From positions 558,001 to 622,000 of the forward strand of contig NZ_CP065047.1 of NCBI RefSeq assembly GCF_015689175.1: a stretch of DNA of 64,000 nt. Direction: 5' to 3'. Below are positions 1 through 8,898 of this stretch, piece by piece; position 1 is the stretch's first letter, and the number at the start of each line of letters is the position of its first letter. The position numbers and the translations under genes are program-made. The stretch is from Mycobacterium kubicae (GTDB taxonomy: Bacteria; Actinomycetota; Actinomycetes; Mycobacteriales; Mycobacteriaceae). The notes under the pieces were generated by a model that saw only the letters and a program-made list of their open reading frames with translations, did no database searches and was not told the origin of the DNA.

Positions 1-275
1 ACTTCGATCCCTGGGCGGTGATGCGCGCCGCAGTGCACCGCACGACGCCCAGCGGTGTGGTGCTGAATCCACGCGAATGCATCGACGCCACAACGGCTTT
101 GACGATGTTCACCGGACACCCCGAGCAACCGGCACGGCCGCGCACCATCGCGGCGGGCGAGCCCGCGCAGCTGTGCCTTCTGTCGCAACCACCCGCGGCC
201 GCATTGGCCGAGCTGGACGCGGCCATGGTCACCGCGACCATCATCGGCGGCGAAGTGGCCTACCGGGCTACGTAG
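1..275 (+). CDS. Amidohydrolase family protein, C-terminal part only
   Basis: Only the last 90 or so residues are in the window; the reading frame is open from base 3 back to the edge. The segment has the usual tail of a metal-dependent amidohydrolase: an FDPW start, a TPSG turn, an ALTMFTGHP helix and the closing GEPAQLCLL strand that returns to the small beta domain. The metal-binding core lies upstream and cannot be seen, so the substrate is unknown. The stop overlaps by 8 bases the stop of the convergent esterase gene on the other strand. Confidence 0.6.
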   Translation, partial: FDPWAVMRAAVHRTTPSGVVLNPRECIDATTALTMFTGHPEQPARPRTIAAGEPAQLCLLSQPPAAALAELDAAMVTATIIGGEVAYRAT

Positions 276-1161
276 TCGGCGCCAAAGCCGCCCGCAAGGC
301 ATCGCACTGCGCGGCGAAATACCTTTGCGACACTTGCACTTTCGGAACCAGCAGATCGAAGCCGTGAAACGCGCCCGGGATCAGCTCCACCTGACACGGC
401 ACCCCGGCGGCGACCAGCCGGTCGGCGTAGTCGAGGTCTTCCTCATAGAACAGGTCGTGCGTGCCGACGCCCAGCCACGCCGGCGGCAGGCCGCTCAGGT
501 CGGTGTGTCGTGCGGGCACCGCGATTTCGGGGTCGGCCCCGCCCAGATACGCCGACCAGCCGAACCGGTTGGCGAGCGGATCCCACAACCGATACGTGGG
601 CTGGGCCGGCGCGGCGGCACTGCGGTCGTCGAGCATCGGGTAGGACAGCAGTTGAAACGCCGGCCGGATCTCCCCGCGGTCGCGGGCCAGCAAGGCCAGG
701 GCGGCGGTGAGGCCCCCGCCGGCGCTGGCGCCGCCGATCGCGACCCGCTCGGGATCGACCGCGGGCAACCGGGCCAGCCACGTCAGCGCGGCGTAGCAGT
801 CCTCGAGCGCGGCCGGGTAGGGATGTTCGGGCGCCAACCGGTAGTCCACCGCGGCCACGGTGATGCCGAGTTGATTGCTGAACCGGCGGGAGACCACGTC
901 GTCCCCGGGTGATCTGCCCAGCACGTAGCCACCGCCATGGATCCATAGCAGCGCCGGCGCCGGTTCGGTGACACCGTCGGGGCGGAAGAGCCGGACGCCC
1001 ACCCCGGAGGGCAGGGTGAGCACCTCGACATCGCGGGGAGTCCGGCGGGCCAGGAGCCCGGAGAACGCCCGCACCAGCGGCAGCGTGCGCGGGCCGACCA
1101 GCCGTCGCGGCGCGAGGCGGGCGATGCGGCGCAGATCTGGATGGACTTCGTCGTCCGGCAC
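268..1161 (-). CDS. lipW: Alpha/beta hydrolase, LipW-like esterase (HSL family)
   Basis: Serine esterase of the hormone-sensitive lipase family, expected to hydrolyse short acyl esters. It shows the oxyanion-hole motif HGGGY, the nucleophile elbow GASAGG, and a late GTHD aspartate and GAFHGFD histidine that complete the triad. The frame is open up to 1248, but the GTG at 1161 gives 297 residues, close to the roughly 300 of M. tuberculosis LipW, and leaves room for the divergent nitrate operon. A TAATAC element 7 bases before this GTG suggests a leaderless message, although its last base departs from TANNNT. LipW also sits just before Rv0218 in M. tuberculosis; here a nitrate cluster lies between them. 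The start is the least certain part. Confidence 0.75.
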   Translation of the reverse strand: MPDDEVHPDLRRIARLAPRRLVGPRTLPLVRAFSGLLARRTPRDVEVLTLPSGVGVRLFRPDGVTEPAPALLWIHGGGYVLGRSPGDDVVSRRFSNQLGITVAAVDYRLAPEHPYPAALEDCYAALTWLARLPAVDPERVAIGGASAGGGLTAALALLARDRGEIRPAFQLLSYPMLDDRSAAAPAQPTYRLWDPLANRFGWSAYLGGADPEIAVPARHTDLSGLPPAWLGVGTHDLFYEEDLDYADRLVAAGVPCQVELIPGAFHGFDLLVPKVQVSQRYFAAQCDALRAALAPTT

Positions 1162-1301
1162 CTGCCCAGTATTACTGACGTCAAACGCAGCGGCGCGGTG
1201 AGGGCCGTGAGCGAGCGGTAGTGCGGCGGCAATCTGCCGCAATCCCAACGAAACAGACGCGACGTAACTTCGGCAGTAAAGCCGAGAGGAGGTGAGAACG
1301 A

Positions 1302-3419
1302 ATGGGTTCGGCGCCGACGAAAACGCATTGCCCGTACTGCGCTTTGCAGTGCGGCATCACCCTGGATGTGTCGCAGGGGGTGGTGGAACTCGCGCCGCAA
1401 AGCGACTTCCCGACCAACCGCGGCGGGCTGTGCGCCAAAGGCTGGACCGCCGCGGAGTTGCTGAACCACCCCGACCGGCTGACCGGCCCCCTGGTACGCG
1501 ATGACCGCAACTCCGCACTGCGACCGGCGACCTGGAACGAGGCGCTGGAACGCATCGTCGCCAACTTCCAGACCATCCAGCACGACCACGGGCGCGACGC
1601 GGTGGGCTGCTTCGGCGGCGGTGGATTGACCAACGAAAAGGCCTATCAGCTGGGCAAATTCACCCGCGTCGCGCTGCGCAGCGCGGCGATCGACTACAAC
1701 GGGCGATTCTGCATGTCATCGGCGGCGGCGGCATCGAACCGGTCGTTCGGCATCGACCGCGGACTGCCATTTCCCTTGGCCGACGTCGCGCACGCCGACG
1801 TCGTCCTGATCGTCGGCGGCAACCCCGCCGACACCCTGCCGCCGTCGATGCAGTTCTTCGACGAAGGCCGCGCCCGTGGCACCAAGCACATCGTCGTGGA
1901 CCCGCGGCGCACCGCCACCGCGCGCCGCGCCGAGTTGCACCTGCAGCCCGTCCCCGGTACCGACCTGGCACTGGCCAACGGAATGCTGAATGTCATTGTC
2001 CGCGAAGGACTCATCGACAGCGACTACATCGCCGACCGGACCACCGGCTTCGACGCGGTGCGCCGGGCGGTGCGCCTGTACTGGCCCGACCGGGTGGAAC
2101 GCATCACCGGGGTTCCCGAGCACGACATCGTGACCGCCGCACGCATGCTCGCCGGCGCCAAGCGCGCCATGATCCTGACCGCCCGCGGCGCCGAACAACA
2201 CAGCAGCGGCACCGACACCGCGCAAGCATTCATCAATCTCGCGTTGGCGCTGGGCCTGCCGGGACGTCCCTACAGCGGCTTTGCCACCCTGACCGGTCAG
2301 GGCAACGGCCAAGGCGGCCGCGAACACGGCATGAAATGCGACCAACTGCCCGGCTACCGCAAACTCGACGACCCCGCCGCGCGCGCCCACGTCGCCCAGG
2401 TATGGGGCATCAACCCGGCCGACCTCCCGGCGCCCGGCCAGTCGGCCTACGAAATGCTCGACGGCATAGGCACTCCCGGCGGGCTGCGGGCCCTGTGGGT
2501 GCTGGCGTCCAACATCGTGGTCTCCGCGCCCAACGCGTTGCACCTCACCGAGAAACTCACCGAACTCGACTTCCTGGTGGTTTCCGACATCTTCTTGTCC
2601 GAGACCGCCGCGCTGGCCGACGTCGTGCTCCCCACCGCCCAGTGGGCCGAAGAGTCGGGGACCATGACCAACCTGGAAGGTCGGGTCATCTTGCGGCGCG
2701 CGGCCGTCGCCGCACCCGACGACGTCCGCACCGACCTCGACGTCATGGCCGACCTCGCCAAACGCCTGGGCGTACAGGGGTTTTCCGCCGAACCCGAGGA
2801 GGTGTTCGACGAACTGACCCGCGCCAGCGCCGGCGGCAAATCCGACTACCGCGGCATCAGCTACCAACGCATCGCCGACCACGACGGAGTGTTCTGGCCG
2901 TGCCCGTCGCCGTCGTATGCCGACACGCCACGGATGTTCGTCGAAGACTTCCCGACCCCGGACCGGCGGGCACGCTTTCACGCCGTCGAGCAGCGCGCTA
3001 CCCCCGAACTGCCCGACGACGAATACCCCTACTACCTCACCACCGGCCGCCTGTTGCGCCAGTACCAGTCCGGCACCCAGACCCGGCGGGTCCCCCAGCT
3101 CGCCGAGGCTGAACCGGAACCGGTGGTCGAGATGCACCCCACGCTCGCCCAACGCCTCGGTGCCCGCGCCGGGGACAAAGTGCGGCTACGGACGCGTCGC
3201 GGCGAGGTGGTGATGACGGCTCGCACCGACACCGGCATCCGCCCCGACACCGTATTCGCCCCGTTCCATTGGGGCGGCGCGGCCTGCATCAACCGATTGA
3301 CCAATCCGGAACTGGACCCGCATTCGCGCATGCCGTCGTTCAAGGTGTGCGCGGTCGCGGTGACCCGCATCGAAGCAGCCGATGCACCGATCGAAGAGGG
3401 AGATCTGACCCATGGGTGA
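1302..3419 (+). CDS. narB: Assimilatory nitrate reductase catalytic subunit (molybdopterin, 4Fe-4S)
   Basis: Cytoplasmic molybdenum enzyme reducing nitrate to nitrite for nitrogen assimilation. Cysteines 10, 13, 17 and 44 form the N-terminal 4Fe-4S motif, and Cys137 in NGRFCMSSAA is at the molybdenum-ligand position used by Nas/Nap enzymes. A C-terminal molydopterin-binding domain (TTGRLLRQYQSGTQTRR region onward) closes the protein. At 705 residues it matches the single-chain NarB/NasA type, not NarG. There is no Tat signal. The ATG follows a strong GAGGAGG ribosome site. A possible -10, TAACTT, lies at 1265-1270 with no clear -35. It heads an operon with an unknown protein, NirB, NirD and NarK, which fixes the assimilatory role. 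M. tuberculosis lacks this cluster at the site. Confidence 0.9.
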   Translation: MGSAPTKTHCPYCALQCGITLDVSQGVVELAPQSDFPTNRGGLCAKGWTAAELLNHPDRLTGPLVRDDRNSALRPATWNEALERIVANFQTIQHDHGRDAVGCFGGGGLTNEKAYQLGKFTRVALRSAAIDYNGRFCMSSAAAASNRSFGIDRGLPFPLADVAHADVVLIVGGNPADTLPPSMQFFDEGRARGTKHIVVDPRRTATARRAELHLQPVPGTDLALANGMLNVIVREGLIDSDYIADRTTGFDAVRRAVRLYWPDRVERITGVPEHDIVTAARMLAGAKRAMILTARGAEQHSSGTDTAQAFINLALALGLPGRPYSGFATLTGQGNGQGGREHGMKCDQLPGYRKLDDPAARAHVAQVWGINPADLPAPGQSAYEMLDGIGTPGGLRALWVLASNIVVSAPNALHLTEKLTELDFLVVSDIFLSETAALADVVLPTAQWAEESGTMTNLEGRVILRRAAVAAPDDVRTDLDVMADLAKRLGVQGFSAEPEEVFDELTRASAGGKSDYRGISYQRIADHDGVFWPCPSPSYADTPRMFVEDFPTPDRRARFHAVEQRATPELPDDEYPYYLTTGRLLRQYQSGTQTRRVPQLAEAEPEPVVEMHPTLAQRLGARAGDKVRLRTRRGEVVMTARTDTGIRPDTVFAPFHWGGAACINRLTNPELDPHSRMPSFKVCAVAVTRIEAADAPIEEGDLTHG

Positions 3420-3765
3420 TGGCAGCACACCGCAATTCCTGCAGGGATCGTTCACGTTTGACGGAAAGGGCTACGAGTCGCCGGTCCTGCTCGACTCGTC
3501 GCTGCGCTACGTCGTACCGGCCGGGGCGATCACCCAGCCGGTGTACTTTCGCGGCGGCAACAGCACCGCCGAGCTGGTCACCATCGTCATCATGCGCGAC
3601 GGCGCCCCGATGCGGTATTTCCCCATCGGCGCCAAAGACGCTGTGCACGTACCGCTTCGCGTCGTCGAAGACCTGATCGCCGACACCGTCCTGGAGGTGT
3701 TCGTCGCCGCACCGGACGGCTTGAGCGGCACCGTCTTCGTCGACATCGGCCTCGTCGAAATCTGA
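3412..3765 (+). CDS. Unrecognised 117-residue protein coupled to the nitrate reductase
   Basis: I do not recognise this family. The protein has no signal peptide, membrane segment or cysteine motif. It is rich in short alternating hydrophobic stretches (for example LRYVVPAGA, TAELVTIVIM, TVFVDIGLVEI), which suggests a small all-beta fold. Its ATG lies inside the last 8 bases of the nitrate reductase gene, so the two are almost certainly translated together, and NirB follows 18 bases later. The position suggests a small subunit, chaperone or electron-transfer partner of the reductase, but nothing in the sequence proves that. Confidence 0.7.
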   Translation: MGDGSTPQFLQGSFTFDGKGYESPVLLDSSLRYVVPAGAITQPVYFRGGNSTAELVTIVIMRDGAPMRYFPIGAKDAVHVPLRVVEDLIADTVLEVFVAAPDGLSGTVFVDIGLVEI

Positions 3766-3783
3766 TCGGGCCCGGGAGGACTC

Positions 3784-6312
3784 ATGACGACACTGGTGGG
3801 GCATGCCCAGCCCGAAACCAACGGCCACGCCCGGGCCAAGCTGGCCCAGCTGGTGGTGGTCGGCAACGGTATGGCCGGCGCGCGTGCGGTCGAAGAGATA
3901 ATCGCCCGCGGCGGCGGTGAGAAATTCGCCATCACGGTCTTCGGCGACGAACCCTACGGCAACTACAACCGCATCCTGCTGTCCAATGTGCTGGCCGGGT
4001 CCGACGACGCGGGGGAGATCTACCTCAATCCGCTGGACTGGTACGCCGAGAACGGCATCGAACTGCGTGCCGGGGTGCGCGTGGTGCGCATCAACCCATT
4101 CGCGCACCTGGTCTATGCCGACGACGGGACCATCCTGCGCTACGACAAGCTGATCCTGGCCACCGGGAGCAGGTCGTTCTTCCCGCCGATCGACGGCATC
4201 TGGCAAGACAACACGACCCTGGCGCCCGGCGTCTTCGGTTTCCGCAGCCTCGACGACTGCGCCACCATGATCGAATTCGCGCAGGGCCGAAGCAAAGCCG
4301 CCGTCATCGGCGGCGGGCTGCTGGGCCTGGAGGCCGCGCGTGGCCTGCAGAACCGGGGGCTGCAGGCGGCCGTGGTGCAGGGCGGGCCCACCCTGATGAA
4401 CGCCCAACTCGACGACCACGGCAGCGGCATCCTGCGCCGCCTGGTCGAGGCGCTGGGCATCGAGGTGCTCACCGGCAAGCGGACTATTCGGATGCTCAGC
4501 AAAGACGGCCTGCCCAGCGCCATCGAATTCACCGACGGCAGCCAATTGGCCTGCGACATGCTGGTATTGGCCGCCGGCATTCGGCCCAATGTGGGTCTGG
4601 CACAGCGCGCCGGGCTGACCGTGGAACGAGCCATCGTCGTCGACGACCAGATGCGCTCGATCGACGACGACGACATCTACGTAGTGGGGGAGTGCGCCCA
4701 GCACCGCGGCCAGGTCTACGGCCTGGTGGCGCCGCTGTGGGAACAGTGCACCGTGCTGGCGGACCACATTACCGGCACCAATCCCAAAGCGGCATACCAT
4801 GGTTCACGCACCGCCACCAAACTCAAGGTCGCCGGTGTCGACGTTGCCGCCATGGGCGTCAAATGCCCCGAACGCGACGACGACGAATTCGTGCAGTATT
4901 CCGAGCCCAAGCACGGCGTCTACAAGACCGTCGTGGTGCGCGACGACAAGCTGATCGGCGCCACCCTGGTGGGCGACGTCAGCAAGGTCGCGTTCTTGAT
5001 GCAGGCCTTCGACCGTGGGCTGCCGTTACCACCGGAACGCGTGTCGCTGATGTTCGACATCGGCACCCCCGAAGTGGCCACCGGCGCTGCCGAATTGGCC
5101 GACGACGCGCAGGTGTGCAACTGCAACGGCGTCAGCAAGGCCGCAATCGTCAACTGCGTCAACGACGGTCAGACATCCCTGGCCGGCGTGATGTCGGCGA
5201 CCCGGGCCGGCAAGGGCTGCGGATCCTGCAAGGGACTGGTGGGCCAGATCGTGGACTGGGCGGCCACCCAAGCCGGGGCGTCGGTCACCGAAGACCCGCA
5301 GGCCAATTGGTATGTGCCCAGCATCCCCTACGACAAGCCCGAGCTGATGCGCAAAATCCGCGAACTCGAGCTGCATTCGGTGTCCTCGGTGTTCGCCGCA
5401 CTCGCACCGGACGGCCGCGAAGACGCCAACTCGAAGATGGCACTGGCCTCGTTGCTGGACATGATGTGGGGCGATGAGTTCGTCGACGAGCGCGACAGCC
5501 GATTCATCAACGACCGGGTGCACGGCAACATCCAACGCGACGGCACCTTCTCGGTGGTACCCCAGCTCAAGGGCGGGGTCACCAGCGCCGAGCAACTGCG
5601 CAAGATCGCCGACGTCGCCGACAAATACGACATCCCGATGATCAAGCTGACCGGCGGTCAGCGCATCGACCTGCTCGGCGTGCGCAAAGAGGACCTGCCC
5701 GCGGTGTGGCAGGACCTGGACATGCCGTCCGGCTACGCCTACGGCAAGAGCTTCCGCACCGTGAAAACCTGTGTGGGCAGCGACTTCTGCCGCTACGGGT
5801 TAGGCGACTCCACAGCGCTGGGCATCGCGATCGAGGAACGCTACCAAGGCCTGCCGAGCCCGGCGAAGATGAAACTCGCCGTCACCGGGTGCCCCCGCAA
5901 CTGCGCCGAGGCGCTGTGCAAGGACCTCGGCGTCGTCGCCATCGAGGGCGGCCAATGGCAGATCTACGTCGGCGGCGCGGCCGGCGCCCACGTCCGCAAG
6001 GGCGACCTGCTGGCCACCGTCGACAACCCCGACGACGTGATGACCCTGACCGGCCGATTCCTGCAGTACTACCGGGAAAACGCCAACTGGCTGGAACGCA
6101 CCTACACCTTCGTGCCGCGGGTGGGGATCGAGCACCTGCGCGCCGTGGTAGTCGACGACAGCGAGGGCATCGCCGCCGACCTCGACGCCCGGATGCAGAA
6201 ATCGGTTGACTCCTACCGTGATCCGTGGCGGGAAAGCCAGAACGAAGCCGAGGCCGCACAGTTCCGGCCTGCACTGCCGCTGATACCGCTGCCGCAGGTG
6301 CCGGTGCGATGA
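3784..6312 (+). CDS. nirB: Assimilatory nitrite reductase [NAD(P)H], large subunit
   Basis: Reduces nitrite to ammonium in the cytoplasm using NAD(P)H. Domains in order: a pyridine-nucleotide-disulfide oxidoreductase FAD domain (VVGNGMAGARA near the start), an NAD(P) domain (AVIGGGLLGLEA), a BFD-like 2Fe-2S domain with CNCNG and GCGSCKG, then the ferredoxin-like and siroheme/4Fe-4S domains with the CVGSDFC and TGCPRNC cysteines. At 842 residues it is full length. A GGGAGGA ribosome site precedes the ATG. The stop overlaps the nirD start as ATGA. Confidence 0.97.
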   Translation: MTTLVGHAQPETNGHARAKLAQLVVVGNGMAGARAVEEIIARGGGEKFAITVFGDEPYGNYNRILLSNVLAGSDDAGEIYLNPLDWYAENGIELRAGVRVVRINPFAHLVYADDGTILRYDKLILATGSRSFFPPIDGIWQDNTTLAPGVFGFRSLDDCATMIEFAQGRSKAAVIGGGLLGLEAARGLQNRGLQAAVVQGGPTLMNAQLDDHGSGILRRLVEALGIEVLTGKRTIRMLSKDGLPSAIEFTDGSQLACDMLVLAAGIRPNVGLAQRAGLTVERAIVVDDQMRSIDDDDIYVVGECAQHRGQVYGLVAPLWEQCTVLADHITGTNPKAAYHGSRTATKLKVAGVDVAAMGVKCPERDDDEFVQYSEPKHGVYKTVVVRDDKLIGATLVGDVSKVAFLMQAFDRGLPLPPERVSLMFDIGTPEVATGAAELADDAQVCNCNGVSKAAIVNCVNDGQTSLAGVMSATRAGKGCGSCKGLVGQIVDWAATQAGASVTEDPQANWYVPSIPYDKPELMRKIRELELHSVSSVFAALAPDGREDANSKMALASLLDMMWGDEFVDERDSRFINDRVHGNIQRDGTFSVVPQLKGGVTSAEQLRKIADVADKYDIPMIKLTGGQRIDLLGVRKEDLPAVWQDLDMPSGYAYGKSFRTVKTCVGSDFCRYGLGDSTALGIAIEERYQGLPSPAKMKLAVTGCPRNCAEALCKDLGVVAIEGGQWQIYVGGAAGAHVRKGDLLATVDNPDDVMTLTGRFLQYYRENANWLERTYTFVPRVGIEHLRAVVVDDSEGIAADLDARMQKSVDSYRDPWRESQNEAEAAQFRPALPLIPLPQVPVR

Positions 6313-6680
6313 CCGAGATCACGCTGGGTCCCGTCGAGGACATCCCGGTCGGTCAGGGCCGCGCCTACGCGGTCGACGGCCGACAGATCGCGGTCTTCCG
6401 GCTGCGAGACGGCTCGCTGCGCGCCCTGGACGCGGTCTGCCCGCACCGCGGCGGCCCGTTGGCCGACGGGCTCACCGACGCCGAGGTGGTCGTCTGCCCG
6501 CTGCACGGCTTCACCTACGACCTACAGACCGGCGCCGAGGTCGCGAGCGACGGCCCCGCCGTGTCCGCCTACGCCGTGCACGCCGACGACACCGGAACCA
6601 TCCACCTGCGCATGGAGCAGGGCCCCAACCCCGAGCGCAACGGCGCGCTATCCCAGTCGAGTCGAGGGAGATCGCTGTGA
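6309..6680 (+). CDS. nirD: Assimilatory nitrite reductase small subunit, Rieske-like
   Basis: Small partner of NirB, 123 residues, consisting of one Rieske-type fold. Cys44-x-His46 (CPHRGG) and Cys63-xx-His66 (CPLHG) keep all four 2Fe-2S ligands, whereas some NirD proteins have lost them. The frame is open further upstream, but the ATG that overlaps the nirB stop (ATGA) gives the standard size. The gene ends in a TGA that overlaps the GTG of the transporter gene, so nirB, nirD and narK form a translationally coupled chain. Confidence 0.95.
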   Translation: MTEITLGPVEDIPVGQGRAYAVDGRQIAVFRLRDGSLRALDAVCPHRGGPLADGLTDAEVVVCPLHGFTYDLQTGAEVASDGPAVSAYAVHADDTGTIHLRMEQGPNPERNGALSQSSRGRSL

Positions 6681-8098
6681 CCGCTCAACCCATCACCCTG
6701 GCCCCCGACCCACCCGCCACCCGGCGGCGCTCCCGGCGCATCTCCGGTTGGGATCCCGAAGACCTGCACGCCTGGCGCAACGGCGGCAGCAAGATCGCCC
6801 GGCGCAACCTCATCTGGTCGATCTTCGCCGAGCACGTCGGGTTCTCGGTGTGGTCCATCTGGTCGGTGATGGTGCTGTTCATGCCGCAGACCGTCTACCA
6901 CATCGACGCCGCGGGCAAGTTCTACCTGGTCGCGGTGCCCACGCTCGTCGGGGCGGTGTTGCGGTTGCCCTACACCACCGCCGTCGCCCGGTTCGGCGGT
7001 CGGAACTGGACCATCGTCAGCGCCTTGTTGTTGCTGATTCCCCTGACGCTGACGTGGTGGTTCATGGTGCACCCGGCCGCGTCCTACACCACCTGCCTGG
7101 TGATCGCCGCCTTCGCCGGGTTCGGCGGCGGCAACTTCGCCTCGTCCATGACCAACATCAACTCGTTCTTCCCGGTCCGCCTCAAAGGCTGGGCACTGGG
7201 TCTCAACGCCGGCGGCGGCAACATCGGCGTGCCGGTCATTCAACTGCTCGGCCTGCTCGTCGTCGCCACCCTGGGCAACCGCTCACCACAGATCGTGTGC
7301 GCCACCTACCTCGTGCTCGTCGGGGTCGCGGCGCTGGGCGCGGCGCTGTTCATGGACAACCTCGACGGGCAGAAGTCCAACGGCGCGGCGATGCTGCAGG
7401 TACTGCGCTACGCCGACGCCTGGCTGATCTCGTTCCTCTACATCGGCACCTTCGGGTCCTTCATCGGCTACAGCTTCGCCTTCGGGCAGGTGCTGCAGAT
7501 CAACTACCTGGCCACCCCGGGCACCACCCCGGCCACCGCCGCCCTGCACGCCTCCCAGATCGCCTTTCTGGGCCCGCTGCTGGGGTCGCTGAGCCGGCCG
7601 CTGGGCGGACTGCTCGCCGACCGGATCGGCGGCGCCAAGATCACCATGTGGTGCTTTGTCGCCATGGCCGCGGCCACCGGCGTCCTGATCGCCGCCGGCA
7701 TCCGAGACGACGCCCAGCCCGGCAAGATCAGCTCGGGCATCATGCTGGCCTACGTCATCGGCTTCATCCTGCTGTTCGTCATCTCCGGTATCGGCAACGG
7801 ATCGGTCTACAAGATGATCCCGTCCATCTTCGCCGCGAAATCCCTTGCCCTGAAAGATCATTCGGCCGTCGCCACGCTCAGCTGGGAGCGGGCCATGTCC
7901 GGTGCGCTGATCGGCATCGCCGGTGCCGTCGGCGCGCTGGGCGGGGTCGGCATCAACGTGGTGCTGCACGCCTCCTACGCCGGACCCGCCAAGTCGGCGA
8001 CGACGGCGTTCTGGGTGTTCCTGGCGTTCTACCTGATCTGCATGGTGGTGACGTACGCCGCGTACGTCCGCCGGCGCAGCGTCGCCGCCCTCGTTTGA
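6677..8098 (+). CDS. narK: Nitrate/nitrite transporter of the MFS (NarK family)
   Basis: Twelve-helix major-facilitator protein, 473 residues, carrying nitrate in and/or nitrite out across the plasma membrane. The nitrate-signature region GFGGGNFASSM in helix 5 and the matching GISGIGNGSVYKM-like region in the second half (VISGIGNGSVYK) are the glycine-rich motifs of the NNP family. The GTG start overlaps the nirD stop as GTGA. As last gene of the operon it supplies substrate to the reductases encoded just before it. Which of the mycobacterial NarK/NarU types it corresponds to cannot be settled by eye. Confidence 0.93.
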   Translation: MTAQPITLAPDPPATRRRSRRISGWDPEDLHAWRNGGSKIARRNLIWSIFAEHVGFSVWSIWSVMVLFMPQTVYHIDAAGKFYLVAVPTLVGAVLRLPYTTAVARFGGRNWTIVSALLLLIPLTLTWWFMVHPAASYTTCLVIAAFAGFGGGNFASSMTNINSFFPVRLKGWALGLNAGGGNIGVPVIQLLGLLVVATLGNRSPQIVCATYLVLVGVAALGAALFMDNLDGQKSNGAAMLQVLRYADAWLISFLYIGTFGSFIGYSFAFGQVLQINYLATPGTTPATAALHASQIAFLGPLLGSLSRPLGGLLADRIGGAKITMWCFVAMAAATGVLIAAGIRDDAQPGKISSGIMLAYVIGFILLFVISGIGNGSVYKMIPSIFAAKSLALKDHSAVATLSWERAMSGALIGIAGAVGALGGVGINVVLHASYAGPAKSATTAFWVFLAFYLICMVVTYAAYVRRRSVAALV

Positions 8099-8118
8099 AC
8101 CATTTCATCGGCGCGAAC

Positions 8119-8162
8119 GTAACCCTTGACAGCTTGTGTAACCGAGCCGCGTTTGGGGTAAC
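8119..8162 (+). repeat. Three phased GTAAC direct repeats
   Basis: GTAAC occurs at 8119-8123, 8138-8142 and 8158-8162, that is every 19-20 bases or about two helical turns, in the 149-base gap between the nitrate operon and the methyltransferase gene. A perfect -35-like TTGACA lies between the first two copies (8126-8131), but no matching -10 is clear. The arrangement suggests a regulator binding on one face of the helix; no known consensus fits. Confidence 0.35.
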
Positions 8163-8247
8163 GATGGACGTATTGGCGGATGGGGTTATCGCCAGCTGTC
8201 GCCGCGCGTCCGCGCGACGTGGTCAAGCACGAAGCAAGGGACGTGAC

Positions 8248-8898
8248 ATGCGTGGGCAGCTTTACGACCGGGCACTCACGGGCGAACGGTGTTGGCTGCG
8301 TCATGACGACGGCGAGGTCCATCCGCTGCCGGTGCACCGCTGGCTCGGCGACGCCGACATCCCCGACGAACGCGATGTGTCCGACGAGGCGTTCGACGAA
8401 GCGGTCGCCCAGTTGTGCGCCGGCCCCACCATCGAACTGGGTTGCGGCCCCGGACGCCTGGTGGCGCGCCTGGTGCAACGGGGCATCCCCGCATTGGGCA
8501 TCGACCGATCGGCCACCGCGATCCGGCTGGCCGGCCGGGGCGGCGCTCCGGCCCTGCTCGGCGATGTCTTCGATCCGCTGCCCGGCATGGGGCGCTGGCA
8601 GACGGTGCTGCTGGTCGACGGAAACGTCGGCCTGGGCGGTGACCCGCAGCGGATCCTGAGCCGAGCCGCCGAGTTGCTCGCCCGCGGCGGGCGCTGCATC
8701 GCCGAATTCGACGCGCCCACCCTCGGTATCCGTACCCGCTGGGTGCGCCTGGAATCGGGAACCGACATCGGGCCCTGGTTTCGCTGGGCAACGGTCGGCA
8801 TCGACAGCGCCGCCACCTTGGCCGCCCAGGTGGGGCTGTCGCTGACCAACGTCCGGTTGATGAGCGGTCGCATCCTCGCCACCCTGGTGGCTATGTGA
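8248..8898 (+). CDS. SAM-dependent class I methyltransferase
   Basis: 216 residues. The SAM-binding motif I reads TIELGCGPGRL, followed by an acidic residue at the end of strand 2 (ALGIDRSATA) and a VLLVDGNVGLGG motif IV region. The substrate is unknown. The frame stays open upstream through most of the transporter gene, and an in-frame ATG at 8164 would add 28 residues; I prefer 8248 because the protein family normally begins with an MRGQLYDRA-like segment. The TGA overlaps the GTG of the next gene, a membrane molybdoenzyme, so the two are coupled. Confidence 0.75.
   Translation: MRGQLYDRALTGERCWLRHDDGEVHPLPVHRWLGDADIPDERDVSDEAFDEAVAQLCAGPTIELGCGPGRLVARLVQRGIPALGIDRSATAIRLAGRGGAPALLGDVFDPLPGMGRWQTVLLVDGNVGLGGDPQRILSRAAELLARGGRCIAEFDAPTLGIRTRWVRLESGTDIGPWFRWATVGIDSAATLAAQVGLSLTNVRLMSGRILATLVAM

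Noticed and set aside
1239..1254. GlnR box before narB
   Set aside because: The GAAAC half is present but the GTNAC half reads GCAAT. Too weak to list as a site.
1716..3152. Long minus-strand open frame opposite narB
   Set aside because: High GC leaves the opposite strand free of stops. The sense protein has all catalytic motifs and the antisense product is low-complexity.
6748..8247. Open frame running from inside narK into the methyltransferase gene
   Set aside because: The upstream 1.5 kb is an arginine-rich shadow of narK. Only the part from 8248 resembles a known fold.
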